Origin: Microbulbifer litoralis
GTDB lineage: Bacteria > Pseudomonadota > Gammaproteobacteria > Pseudomonadales > Cellvibrionaceae
Length of the DNA stretch: 64,000 bases
Reading direction: 5' to 3'
Assembly: GCF_023634065.1 (NCBI RefSeq)
Contig: NZ_JALKCV010000004.1
Coordinates: 124,001-188,000, forward strand
Shown here: positions 8,730 to 15,872 of the stretch, in pieces
Layout of the letters: the number at the start of each line of letters is the position of its first letter
How positions within the stretch are numbered: position 1 is the first letter of the stretch
Notes under the pieces: generated by a model
What the model saw: the letters and a program-made list of their open reading frames with translations, nothing else
Told to the model about the DNA's origin: nothing
Database searches by the model: none
Program-made: the position numbers and the translations under genes

Positions 8730-9473
8730 TCAGAAACTGCGGGTGATACCGAAAACCAGTTCGCCGTCGCCCAATTTGGGGTTTGCGAGGAATGGATCTA
8801 TGCCGTCCGTATCGTACCAGCGCAGATCGAAGTGGAAGTCGTTCCAGGTTTTACCGATTCCGATATCCCAGTAGGTGTAATTGAGGTAGTCGAAAGCCGA
8901 TTCGAATGTCTGCTCGCCAACCCGGGCAGACACGGAAATATCCCGCTGGAAGTCGGCACTGACGGTGACCTCGTAAGCCAGTGACGAGACGCCGTCGAGA
9001 AAGTCGTCACCGAAATAGTTGTCGGCATACCAGAAGCTCGGTGAGATGGTAATGTTGTCGGCGCTGTAGCTCGGGGTGATATAGATCTCAGCATAATCGA
9101 GATCCGATGGGGATCCCGGGTAGAAATAGGACCAGTAGCCGATATCGTAGCTGAAACCGCTATCACCGATATCCCCGGCAATGCCGATATAGGGGTCCAG
9201 CTCCATGCTGTTGCCGGTTCCGCCGAAGTCGGTATTCGATGCCCAGAGACCGAGGTAGATACCTGTGTCGTGGGACCAGTTGAAATCGACGTTGACCTGC
9301 GGGCGGTTGTTGGAATTGGAGATGCTGCGGAACATATAATCGGAGGCAATCAGCGCACTGCCGGCAAATGTGCCGAAGGTATCGTCGTCCTCCTCTTCTG
9401 CGCCGTAACCAACGGTGCCGGACAATGCCAGGCAGAAGGCGGCACCGATGGCGGTCAAATCCGTTTTTTTCAT
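8730..9473 (-). CDS. TorF-family putative outer-membrane porin
   Basis: The ATG at 9473 gives 247 residues opening MKKTDLTAIGAAFCLALSGT, a clear Sec signal peptide cleaved near GYGA. The mature part has alternating short strands rich in Tyr, Trp, Asp and Gly (ASDYMFRSISNSNNRPQV, DLDYAEIYITPSYS), ending in a terminal Phe typical of outer-membrane beta-barrels (FGITRSF). This pattern matches the family of about 250 residues called TorF or TIGR02001. The transported substrate is unknown. It is a single gene on the minus strand, 64 bp from the unusually short acidic N-terminal run EEEDDD. Confidence 0.85.
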   Translation of the reverse strand: MKKTDLTAIGAAFCLALSGTVGYGAEEEDDDTFGTFAGSALIASDYMFRSISNSNNRPQVNVDFNWSHDTGIYLGLWASNTDFGGTGNSMELDPYIGIAGDIGDSGFSYDIGYWSYFYPGSPSDLDYAEIYITPSYSADNITISPSFWYADNYFGDDFLDGVSSLAYEVTVSADFQRDISVSARVGEQTFESAFDYLNYTYWDIGIGKTWNDFHFDLRWYDTDGIDPFLANPKLGDGELVFGITRSF

Positions 9474-9666
9474 TGGGCTTCCCTGTCCCGAAATTGAAAC
9501 GTCTCTCCTGCTATAGACGCTGGCCATTTTTTTTCAAGCCGGGGCGCGGCAATTATCGATCGCGGAAAATAGCACGCCTCCGTTAATTACGGTGTCCGTG
9601 AAGCACTTCCCTGTGCCACCGATCGGGCCCGGATATCCGGGAGGGCCCGTCTCTCACAGTGCGCTA

Positions 9667-11214
9667 CTACTGCCCGGTGAGGGCCTCGGCCACGCCGTCG
9701 AGGGCCGCCTTCTCTTCATAGGGGCCATTGGCGGGGCCGCTGAACAGCAGCGGCCAGTCGTCGGCGCCCTGGCGCTCGTCGAAGTCCAGCAACCAGCTGT
9801 CGCCATCCCACAAGCCCCAGACAGTAATGCCGCCGCGCAGGTGGGCCGGCACCACATCCAGGTAGGCTTCCACGATGGACTTGTAGCGGGCCTTCTGCAG
9901 CGCCGCCACCTCCGGGGTGTAGCTGGTGTGCTGCGGGAAGGGCGTGGATGCATAGGGATTGTTCACCGGTACATCGAGTTCAGTGAGCTTGACCTTCAGG
10001 CCGCGATCCACGATCGCCTGGAAGGCAGTCCGCATCTGCGAGGTCGACGGCCAGTCGATCTGCACGTGCATCTGGAAACCGACGCCATCGATGGGGGCAT
10101 TGTTTGCCTGCAGGTCGTCGACGATCTGCAGCAGGCAGTCCAGCTTGTTGCTGTTGCCACCCTCGGTGTCGTAGTCGTTGTAGTACAGATCCGCATTGGG
10201 ATCGGCCGCATCCGCCGCATTGAAGGCCTCGGCGATATAACTGCTGCCGAGACGCTGGTAGAACAGCGAATTGCGATAGCAGTTGGACTGGTTTTCATCG
10301 ATGGCCTCGTTGACCACATCCCAGCTTTCCACGCGGCCGGCAAAGTGGTCGGCAATGGTGCTGACATGGTCGTTCATCATCGCCTGGAAATCGCCGCTGT
10401 AGCTGTTCATCCACGAGGGCACCTGATAGTCCGAGTGCCAGATGAAAGTGTGGCCGTGCACACCGATCCCGTTGGCGCTGGCCCAGTTGACCATCTCGTC
10501 CGCGTTGGCGAAATCATAGGTGTTCTCCGACGGGTGCAGATAACTCATCTTCATGATGTTGCCCGCGGTCAGCTGGCTGAAATGCCGGGCAATCGAATCC
10601 TGTTTCTCCGGGATGATCAGGAAACTGCGGCTCTCGTTGCCGGCGGAGACCGCAACCCCCACTGGGAAGGCCGCGAGGCTGTAGAGGTGCTCGGTGGAAC
10701 CACCCGACGAGGAGCTGCTGCTGGAAGAGGAACTGGAAGACGAGCTGCTGGATGAGGAACTGCTCGACGAAGAGCTGCTGGAGCTGGAGGAAGAGCTGCT
10801 CGAATTACCGGAATCGCACAGCGCACCGCTGACTTCGGGCACTTCGGCGGTGCCGCTGGATGTGCCCTGGAACCCGAACACCACACTCTGCCCCGGCTGC
10901 AGGGTACCGTTCCACGGCGCATTGCCGGCCGTGTAGGGGTTGTTGCCGGAGATCTGCGAGCTCCAGTGATTGGTAATGCGGTTGTCGCCGCTGTACTGCC
11001 ATTGGACCTGCCACCCATCGACCGTCGACGCGCTGTCGTTGGTCACCCGCACGGCGGCTACAAAGCCCGAGTTCCAGCTGTTGTCGATGCTGTATTCGCA
11101 CTCCGCCAGCGCGCCCTGGGAAGCGCTGCCCAGCAGCGCGACGGCCAGCGCCCCCATATATCGGCGAAGACGCCGCGGTTCTGCCAGTGATGACAAGACT
11201 GTGAAGGTATCCAT
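9667..11214 (-). CDS. Secreted endo-1,4-beta-xylanase: CBM2, polyserine linker, GH10
   Basis: The 515-residue enzyme hydrolyses internal beta-1,4 links of xylan. A signal peptide ends at ALA-37. A cellulose/xylan-binding CBM2 module spans about 38-137 (surface Trp residues in GWQVQW and NHWSS). A linker of about 35 consecutive serines follows, then a GH10 barrel from about 180 to 515. The acid/base is E303 (DVVNEAID) and the nucleophile E412 (TELDVP), so the enzyme should be active. Long polyserine linkers are characteristic of Cellvibrio, Saccharophagus and Microbulbifer enzymes. An in-frame ATG at residue 20 could be the true start. A xyl-box-like palindrome lies 208 bp upstream. Confidence 0.95.
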   Translation of the reverse strand: MDTFTVLSSLAEPRRLRRYMGALAVALLGSASQGALAECEYSIDNSWNSGFVAAVRVTNDSASTVDGWQVQWQYSGDNRITNHWSSQISGNNPYTAGNAPWNGTLQPGQSVVFGFQGTSSGTAEVPEVSGALCDSGNSSSSSSSSSSSSSSSSSSSSSSSSSSSSSSSSSGGSTEHLYSLAAFPVGVAVSAGNESRSFLIIPEKQDSIARHFSQLTAGNIMKMSYLHPSENTYDFANADEMVNWASANGIGVHGHTFIWHSDYQVPSWMNSYSGDFQAMMNDHVSTIADHFAGRVESWDVVNEAIDENQSNCYRNSLFYQRLGSSYIAEAFNAADAADPNADLYYNDYDTEGGNSNKLDCLLQIVDDLQANNAPIDGVGFQMHVQIDWPSTSQMRTAFQAIVDRGLKVKLTELDVPVNNPYASTPFPQHTSYTPEVAALQKARYKSIVEAYLDVVPAHLRGGITVWGLWDGDSWLLDFDERQGADDWPLLFSGPANGPYEEKAALDGVAEALTGQ

Positions 11215-11635
11215 ATTTTCTCTCTTATCGCTTTATCGGTTGTGGACTTCTCGGCAAAGGAAGCTCTTCCGCCAGCGACTTCGCCATCAGACTTCCCTGG
11301 CTGGGCCGAGACTGCATGCGGGCAAGAGCGATCGCGCAGCCAATGTGACTGCAAGGTCATGCTATCGGGGAGGCCAGAATATGGCCAAGCTGGATTTGGC
11401 GCGGATGTTGGAAAGTGTGAACCTGGTAGCGCTACCAGGCGGATGTTTCCGCAGATCGGATCCCCTCGCGGGCAGCTTCAAGGCACCGCTGCCGCCCCCG
11501 GCCGATCACGCGGTTCAGGCATCCGGGATGCAGCTGCCGCCGCCCGCGCTGGCGGTCCACACCACAGGGGCATCCGGTCTAGGCTATAAATTGGCAACGA
11601 TCAATTCCACGCTTCACGGGGTGCTTACCAGCTCA
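11215..11635. other. Divergent regulatory region between xylanase and the VTT operon
   Basis: This 421-bp region between two divergent transcription units contains no supported gene. It holds the 18-bp palindrome at 11422-11439. I could not identify convincing -35/-10 pairs for either side by eye. Confidence 0.5.
11422..11439. promoter_or_regulatory. Perfect 18-bp palindrome, LacI-type (xyl-box-like) operator
   Basis: CCTGGTAGCGCTACCAGG is fully self-complementary. Its core TGGTAGCGCTACCA differs by one base from the xyl-box TGGTAGCGCTAACA that I recall for the LacI-family repressor XylR of Xanthomonas xylan genes. A central CG in a 14-18 bp palindrome is the hallmark of LacI-family operators. 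It lies 208 bp upstream of the xylanase start, and about 197 bp upstream of the divergent membrane-protein gene. Control of the xylanase by xylan-derived inducers is inferred; no LacI regulator gene is in the window. Confidence 0.7.
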
Positions 11636-12346
11636 ATGACGGCCAAGTATTACCCTGTCTGGATCCTTCTGATCTGCATCCTCGGCGTCGGTGCGGGTAT
11701 CGGCCTGCTGTTCTATTTCGACCTGGACGACCGCATCCTCCAGGTACTGCAGTGGCTGGACGCCCAGGGTTGGCAGGCGAGCCTGCTGTTTGTGCTGATC
11801 ATGGCCGCCGCGATCGTACTGCTGCTGCCGGGCGTGGTTTTCACCATGGGGGCGGGTTTTGTGTTCGGTGTTATCGAGGGCACTCTGCTGGTGGTGGCCG
11901 GCACCGCCCTGGGATCGACACTGGCGTTCCTGATTGCGCGCTACCTGTTGCCCGAACGCCCGTCGCGCTGGCTGATGTCACACGTGCGCCCGGCACACCT
12001 CGGGGAAGTGATACGGGAGGAAGGCTGGCGCATGATCATGCTGACGAGGCTGGTGCCGCTGTTTCCGTTCAAACTGTCGAACTATTTTTTCGGCCTCACG
12101 CCGGTGCGCCTGTGGGACTTTGTACTCGGCAACCTGATTGGCATCATTCCACTGACGGTCAATAACGTCTACCTGGGCTCCATCGCCGCGGACCTGACGA
12201 CCCTGGGGCAGATGGAATCCGGGCGCACACCGCTACAGTGGACTCTGTACGGCATCGGTTTTCTGCTGGCGGTGGTCGGCGTGGTGGGGCTTACCCGCAT
12301 CGCGCGGCGTGCGCTGATCAGGAAAATTGAGAAAGAGGATCTCTGA
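11636..12346 (+). CDS. VTT/TVP38 (DedA-like) family membrane protein
   Basis: Starting at ATG 11636 gives 236 residues with about five or six hydrophobic helices, the first at residues 5-25. The frame continues upstream and a GTG at 11611 is an alternative start. The VTT-domain signature is present: GAGFVFGVIEGTLLVVAGTALGS-like glycine-rich re-entrant helices, and a conserved RLVPLFPFKLSNY segment. Relatives in eukaryotes (TMEM41/VMP1) are lipid scramblases, and bacterial DedA proteins are linked to undecaprenyl-phosphate or phospholipid flipping. The substrate here is unknown. It is the first gene of the operon; its TGA shares an A with the next ATG. Confidence 0.85.
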   Translation: MTAKYYPVWILLICILGVGAGIGLLFYFDLDDRILQVLQWLDAQGWQASLLFVLIMAAAIVLLLPGVVFTMGAGFVFGVIEGTLLVVAGTALGSTLAFLIARYLLPERPSRWLMSHVRPAHLGEVIREEGWRMIMLTRLVPLFPFKLSNYFFGLTPVRLWDFVLGNLIGIIPLTVNNVYLGSIAADLTTLGQMESGRTPLQWTLYGIGFLLAVVGVVGLTRIARRALIRKIEKEDL

Positions 12347-14586
12347 TGCCCTGGATGAAATGGCTTCCGTGGCGCTTCTTCGTGCGCCGATTCGCCACGG
12401 CACACGGCTTTCTCGACCCGCTGTCGGTCATGGCGCGCCTGCAGCGTTTTGCCGAGCCCTCGGAAGTGGCGGAGCCCATCGAGCTGCTGCGCGCCGGCGC
12501 CGTATTCCACGCGCGCGCGCTGATCAACAGCAAGGTCATCCAGCACAACCTGGACTGGGTCTGGCCCTACTGGATCGAGCGGCAGTTCGATCCGCTCGAC
12601 GAATCCTTTATCCCGCGCGCCTTTTCCATCACCCACTGCAACCTGAGCCACCGCAACTGGACCGCCGTGGGCCTGCCGGATTGCGAGGAGATGCCGATCG
12701 TGGATCCCCGCGGCCTGCTGACTCCCCACTACGACGGCTGGTCCATCGATGCCTGGGTGCTCGGCGACGACGGGCAGCGGCTGCTGCCATCCAAGGCAAA
12801 AGATTGCAGCCAGCGGTTTGTGATGGACGAGAGTATCGCCGTGCGCACGGAGTCCGCCGGCGACGGCCTGCGCCTGAGCAATACCGCCAGGGTCGAGCGC
12901 GACAGCAATGACAGCCACTGCCTGCAGCAACTGCACGCCACCAGCGAAACCGGCGGCTGGCTGGTGGTGTCGCTGCGCCCCTGCAATCCCGAGGGGGTCA
13001 GCTTCGTGCACAAGGTCAGCCTCGACGAGGCCCGTCGCCACTGGCTGATCGAGGAAAAAGCGGCGGTGGAATTCGATCGGAAAGTCGATCGCCACCTGGC
13101 GTCGGACTACCGCAACGGGGACAGCTACCTGCACCTGGGTGACCGGGGTGGCCGCCTTCACGGCGAGTGCGAAGTGGGCATGGCCAGCGCCGCCGCCCTG
13201 TTCCGCCTGGAAGCCGGCCAGCCGCTCAATATCGATGTCAGGATCCCGCTGCACAGCGGCAGGCACAAGAGCCGCCTGTCACCGAGCTGGAAGGACAACC
13301 TCGACGGCCACTGTGCACTGTCGGTGCCGGATGAAAAATTCCAGTTTCTCTACGATGCGGCGGTGCGCACGCTGATCCTGCACTCGCCCGGGGATGTCTA
13401 TCCGGGCCCCTATACCTACAAGCGCTTCTGGTTCCGGGACGCCGCCTTCATGATCCAGTCGCTGCTGTACGCCGGGCTGCTGGATCGCGCCGAACGGGCG
13501 CTGGACCAGTTTCCGCAGCGGCAGAAACGCGATGGATTCTTCCATTCCCAGGACGGCGAGTGGGACTCCAACGGCGAGGCGCTGTGGATCTTCAACCTGT
13601 TCTGTGAGATTGCCGACCGCAAGCTGAAACCCGCGTGGCGCGAGCCGGTACTACGCGGCACGCGCTGGATCGACGCCAAGCGGCAGCCGCCGGAGCGCGG
13701 CCGCTGCGGTGGCCTGCTGCCGGCCGGTTTCAGCGCCGAGCACCTGGGGCCCAACGACTGCTACTACTGGGACGATTTCTGGGGCGTCGCCGGCCAGCGC
13801 GCCGCCGTGGCCATCAGCGAGCGCGAGGATTTCGCCGAGCGCGATACCTTCGCCGCCCAGGCGGACGACTTCCAGCGCGCCATCGACGACAGCCTGGCCC
13901 AGTGTGCGGAGCGGCTCGGGCGCCCCGCCATGCCCGCGTCGCCCAACCGGCGCCTGGACGCCGGCGCCATCGGCTCCGTCGCCGCCGGCTATCCGCTGCA
14001 GCTGTACCCCGAGGACGACGAGCGGCTGACGGACCTGGCGGAATTCCTGATGGAAAACTGTTTTGTCAACGGCGGCTTTTTCCAGGACATGATCCACTCC
14101 GGCATCAACGCCTACCTGACACTGCATATCGCCCAGGTACTGCTGCGCGCCGGCGATGCACGCTGCCTGGAACTGATGCGCAGCGTCGCCGGGCTCGCCT
14201 CCCCCACCGGCCAGTGGCCGGAGGCCATACACCCGCATTCCCTCGGCGGCTGCATGGGCGACGGCCAGCACGCCTGGGCCGCGGCGGAGTGGCTGGCGAT
14301 GCAGCGCAACTGCTTCGTGCGCGAAGAGGGCGACAGCCTGGTGCTGGCGTCCGGCCTGCCACCGGAATGGCTCGCGGACACGTCGGCCGACCGGCCAATC
14401 CGGTTCGGCCCGGCGCCGACCCGTTTCGGCACCGTTACCCTGGCCATCGAACCCGGCCCGGCGCCGCGTGTCACATGGGATGGCGACTGGCACCGGGAAG
14501 CACCGCCGATCCGGGTGCGCCCGCTGGGCTACAAAGCGGCCACGCCAACCCCCGGCAGCAACCATGTGGAGCTCTCACCGCAGTGA
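12346..14586 (+). CDS. Six-hairpin (alpha/alpha)6 glycosidase-like protein
   Basis: The 746-residue protein has no signal peptide, so it should be cytoplasmic. The N-terminal 300 residues look like a beta-rich domain. The rest resembles (alpha/alpha)6 toroids of the glucoamylase/GH15/amylo-alpha-1,6-glucosidase type, with the acidic, aromatic-rich segments KRFWFRDAAFM (about residue 360), EWDSNGEALWIF (about 405), YYWDDFWGVAG (about 470) and GQWPEAIHPHS (about 625). Asp and Glu in these segments are plausible catalytic residues, but I cannot assign a family or substrate. The start overlaps the preceding stop by 1 bp and its stop overlaps the next start by 3 bp (GTGA), so expression is coupled. 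Confidence 0.75.
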   Translation: MPWMKWLPWRFFVRRFATAHGFLDPLSVMARLQRFAEPSEVAEPIELLRAGAVFHARALINSKVIQHNLDWVWPYWIERQFDPLDESFIPRAFSITHCNLSHRNWTAVGLPDCEEMPIVDPRGLLTPHYDGWSIDAWVLGDDGQRLLPSKAKDCSQRFVMDESIAVRTESAGDGLRLSNTARVERDSNDSHCLQQLHATSETGGWLVVSLRPCNPEGVSFVHKVSLDEARRHWLIEEKAAVEFDRKVDRHLASDYRNGDSYLHLGDRGGRLHGECEVGMASAAALFRLEAGQPLNIDVRIPLHSGRHKSRLSPSWKDNLDGHCALSVPDEKFQFLYDAAVRTLILHSPGDVYPGPYTYKRFWFRDAAFMIQSLLYAGLLDRAERALDQFPQRQKRDGFFHSQDGEWDSNGEALWIFNLFCEIADRKLKPAWREPVLRGTRWIDAKRQPPERGRCGGLLPAGFSAEHLGPNDCYYWDDFWGVAGQRAAVAISEREDFAERDTFAAQADDFQRAIDDSLAQCAERLGRPAMPASPNRRLDAGAIGSVAAGYPLQLYPEDDERLTDLAEFLMENCFVNGGFFQDMIHSGINAYLTLHIAQVLLRAGDARCLELMRSVAGLASPTGQWPEAIHPHSLGGCMGDGQHAWAAAEWLAMQRNCFVREEGDSLVLASGLPPEWLADTSADRPIRFGPAPTRFGTVTLAIEPGPAPRVTWDGDWHREAPPIRVRPLGYKAATPTPGSNHVELSPQ

Positions 14587-15860
14587 ACATTGTCATGCTG
14601 ACCAACACCTACCTGCCCCATGTGGGAGGTGTCGCCCGATCGGTCTCCGCCTTTACCGAGGAATACCGCAAACGCGGCCACAGGGTCATGATCGTGGCGC
14701 CGGAATTCTCCCAGCGCCTTCCCGACGAACAGGATGTGGTGCGCATTCACGCGCTGCAGAACTTCAACGGTAGCGATTTCTCCGTCGCCCTGCCCTTCTC
14801 CGGCGACCTCAGCGACAAGCTGAACGACTTCCGGCCGGATATCGTGCATTCGCACCACCCGTTCCTGCTGGGCATGACCGCGCTGCGGATCGCGCGCACA
14901 CGCCAGCTGCCACTGGTCTTTACCCACCACACACTGTACGAACGCTACACCCACTATGTGCCGGCGGATTCCGACGCGCTCAAACGCTTCGTGATCGAGC
15001 TGGCCACCCGCTACGCCAACCTCGCCAGCCTGGTCTTCGCCCCCAGCCAGAGCATCGCCTCGCTACTGCGCGAACGCGGTGTAAAGACCCCCATCGCCGA
15101 GGTGCCGACCGGGGTCCAGTTGCAGGATTACACTGGCGGCGACGGCGCGCGCGCGCGGCGGGAACTGGGCATTCCGGCATCGGCCTTCCTGGCCGGTCAC
15201 CTGGGCCGCCTGGCGGAGGAAAAGAACCTGGAGTTTCTCGCCGCTGCCGTCGCGGACTTCATGCAGCGCCATCCGCAGGTGCACTTCTTGCTGGTGGGCA
15301 GCGGCCCCATGGGCGAGCGGCTGCAGCGGCTCTTTGCCAGCCGCGGCCTGGCCGGGCGCCTGCATATGCCGGGCACCCTGCAGGGCGAGGCGCAGCGGGA
15401 TGCCTACACGGCGATGGACGCCTTCGTGTTCGCCTCCACCAGCGAGACCCAGGGCATGGTACTGACCGAGGCCATGGCCGCCGGCACGCCGGTCATTGCG
15501 CTGGATGCCAACGGCAGCCGCGAAGTGGTGCGCGACGGAATCAACGGCCGCCTGCTGATGCGTGAGAACAGCGGCGATTTTGTCGCCGCGCTGCAGTGGC
15601 TGCTGGAATTGCCGGCACCACAGCGGGCAAAGCTGCGGCGGGAGGCCCTCGCTACCGCGGAGCAGTTTTCCATGGAGAATTGCGCCGGGCGCGCACTGCA
15701 GCTCTATGAACCACTGCTCGGCCAGCCCTGGTCGCTGGACGACTCCCTCTACGCCCAGTGGCAGCGGCTGCGCAATACCATCGGCGCCCAGTGGGACATT
15801 CTCGAGGGCGTGACCAGTGCCGCCGGCGCAGCCTTTAGTCATCCACCGTACCGACGCTGA
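14583..15860 (+). CDS. GT4-family glycosyltransferase
   Basis: The GTG at 14583 (opening VNIVMLTNTYLPHVGG) overlaps the preceding TGA and gives 425 residues; an ATG four codons later is also possible. The protein has the GT-B fold of family 4 retaining glycosyltransferases. The N-terminal half carries the glycine-rich HVGGVARSV loop and HSHHPFLLG. The C-terminal Rossmann domain carries GHLGRLAEEKN and the EAMAAGTPVIA donor-binding motif preceded by STSETQGM. Close relatives transfer sugars to diacylglycerol or phosphatidylinositol. The neighbouring lipid-flipping-type and phosphodiesterase-like genes suggest a lipid or polyprenyl-linked acceptor, but that is inference. Confidence 0.88.
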   Translation: MNIVMLTNTYLPHVGGVARSVSAFTEEYRKRGHRVMIVAPEFSQRLPDEQDVVRIHALQNFNGSDFSVALPFSGDLSDKLNDFRPDIVHSHHPFLLGMTALRIARTRQLPLVFTHHTLYERYTHYVPADSDALKRFVIELATRYANLASLVFAPSQSIASLLRERGVKTPIAEVPTGVQLQDYTGGDGARARRELGIPASAFLAGHLGRLAEEKNLEFLAAAVADFMQRHPQVHFLLVGSGPMGERLQRLFASRGLAGRLHMPGTLQGEAQRDAYTAMDAFVFASTSETQGMVLTEAMAAGTPVIALDANGSREVVRDGINGRLLMRENSGDFVAALQWLLELPAPQRAKLRREALATAEQFSMENCAGRALQLYEPLLGQPWSLDDSLYAQWQRLRNTIGAQWDILEGVTSAAGAAFSHPPYRR

Positions 15861-15872
15861 GTCCGGAGTGCG

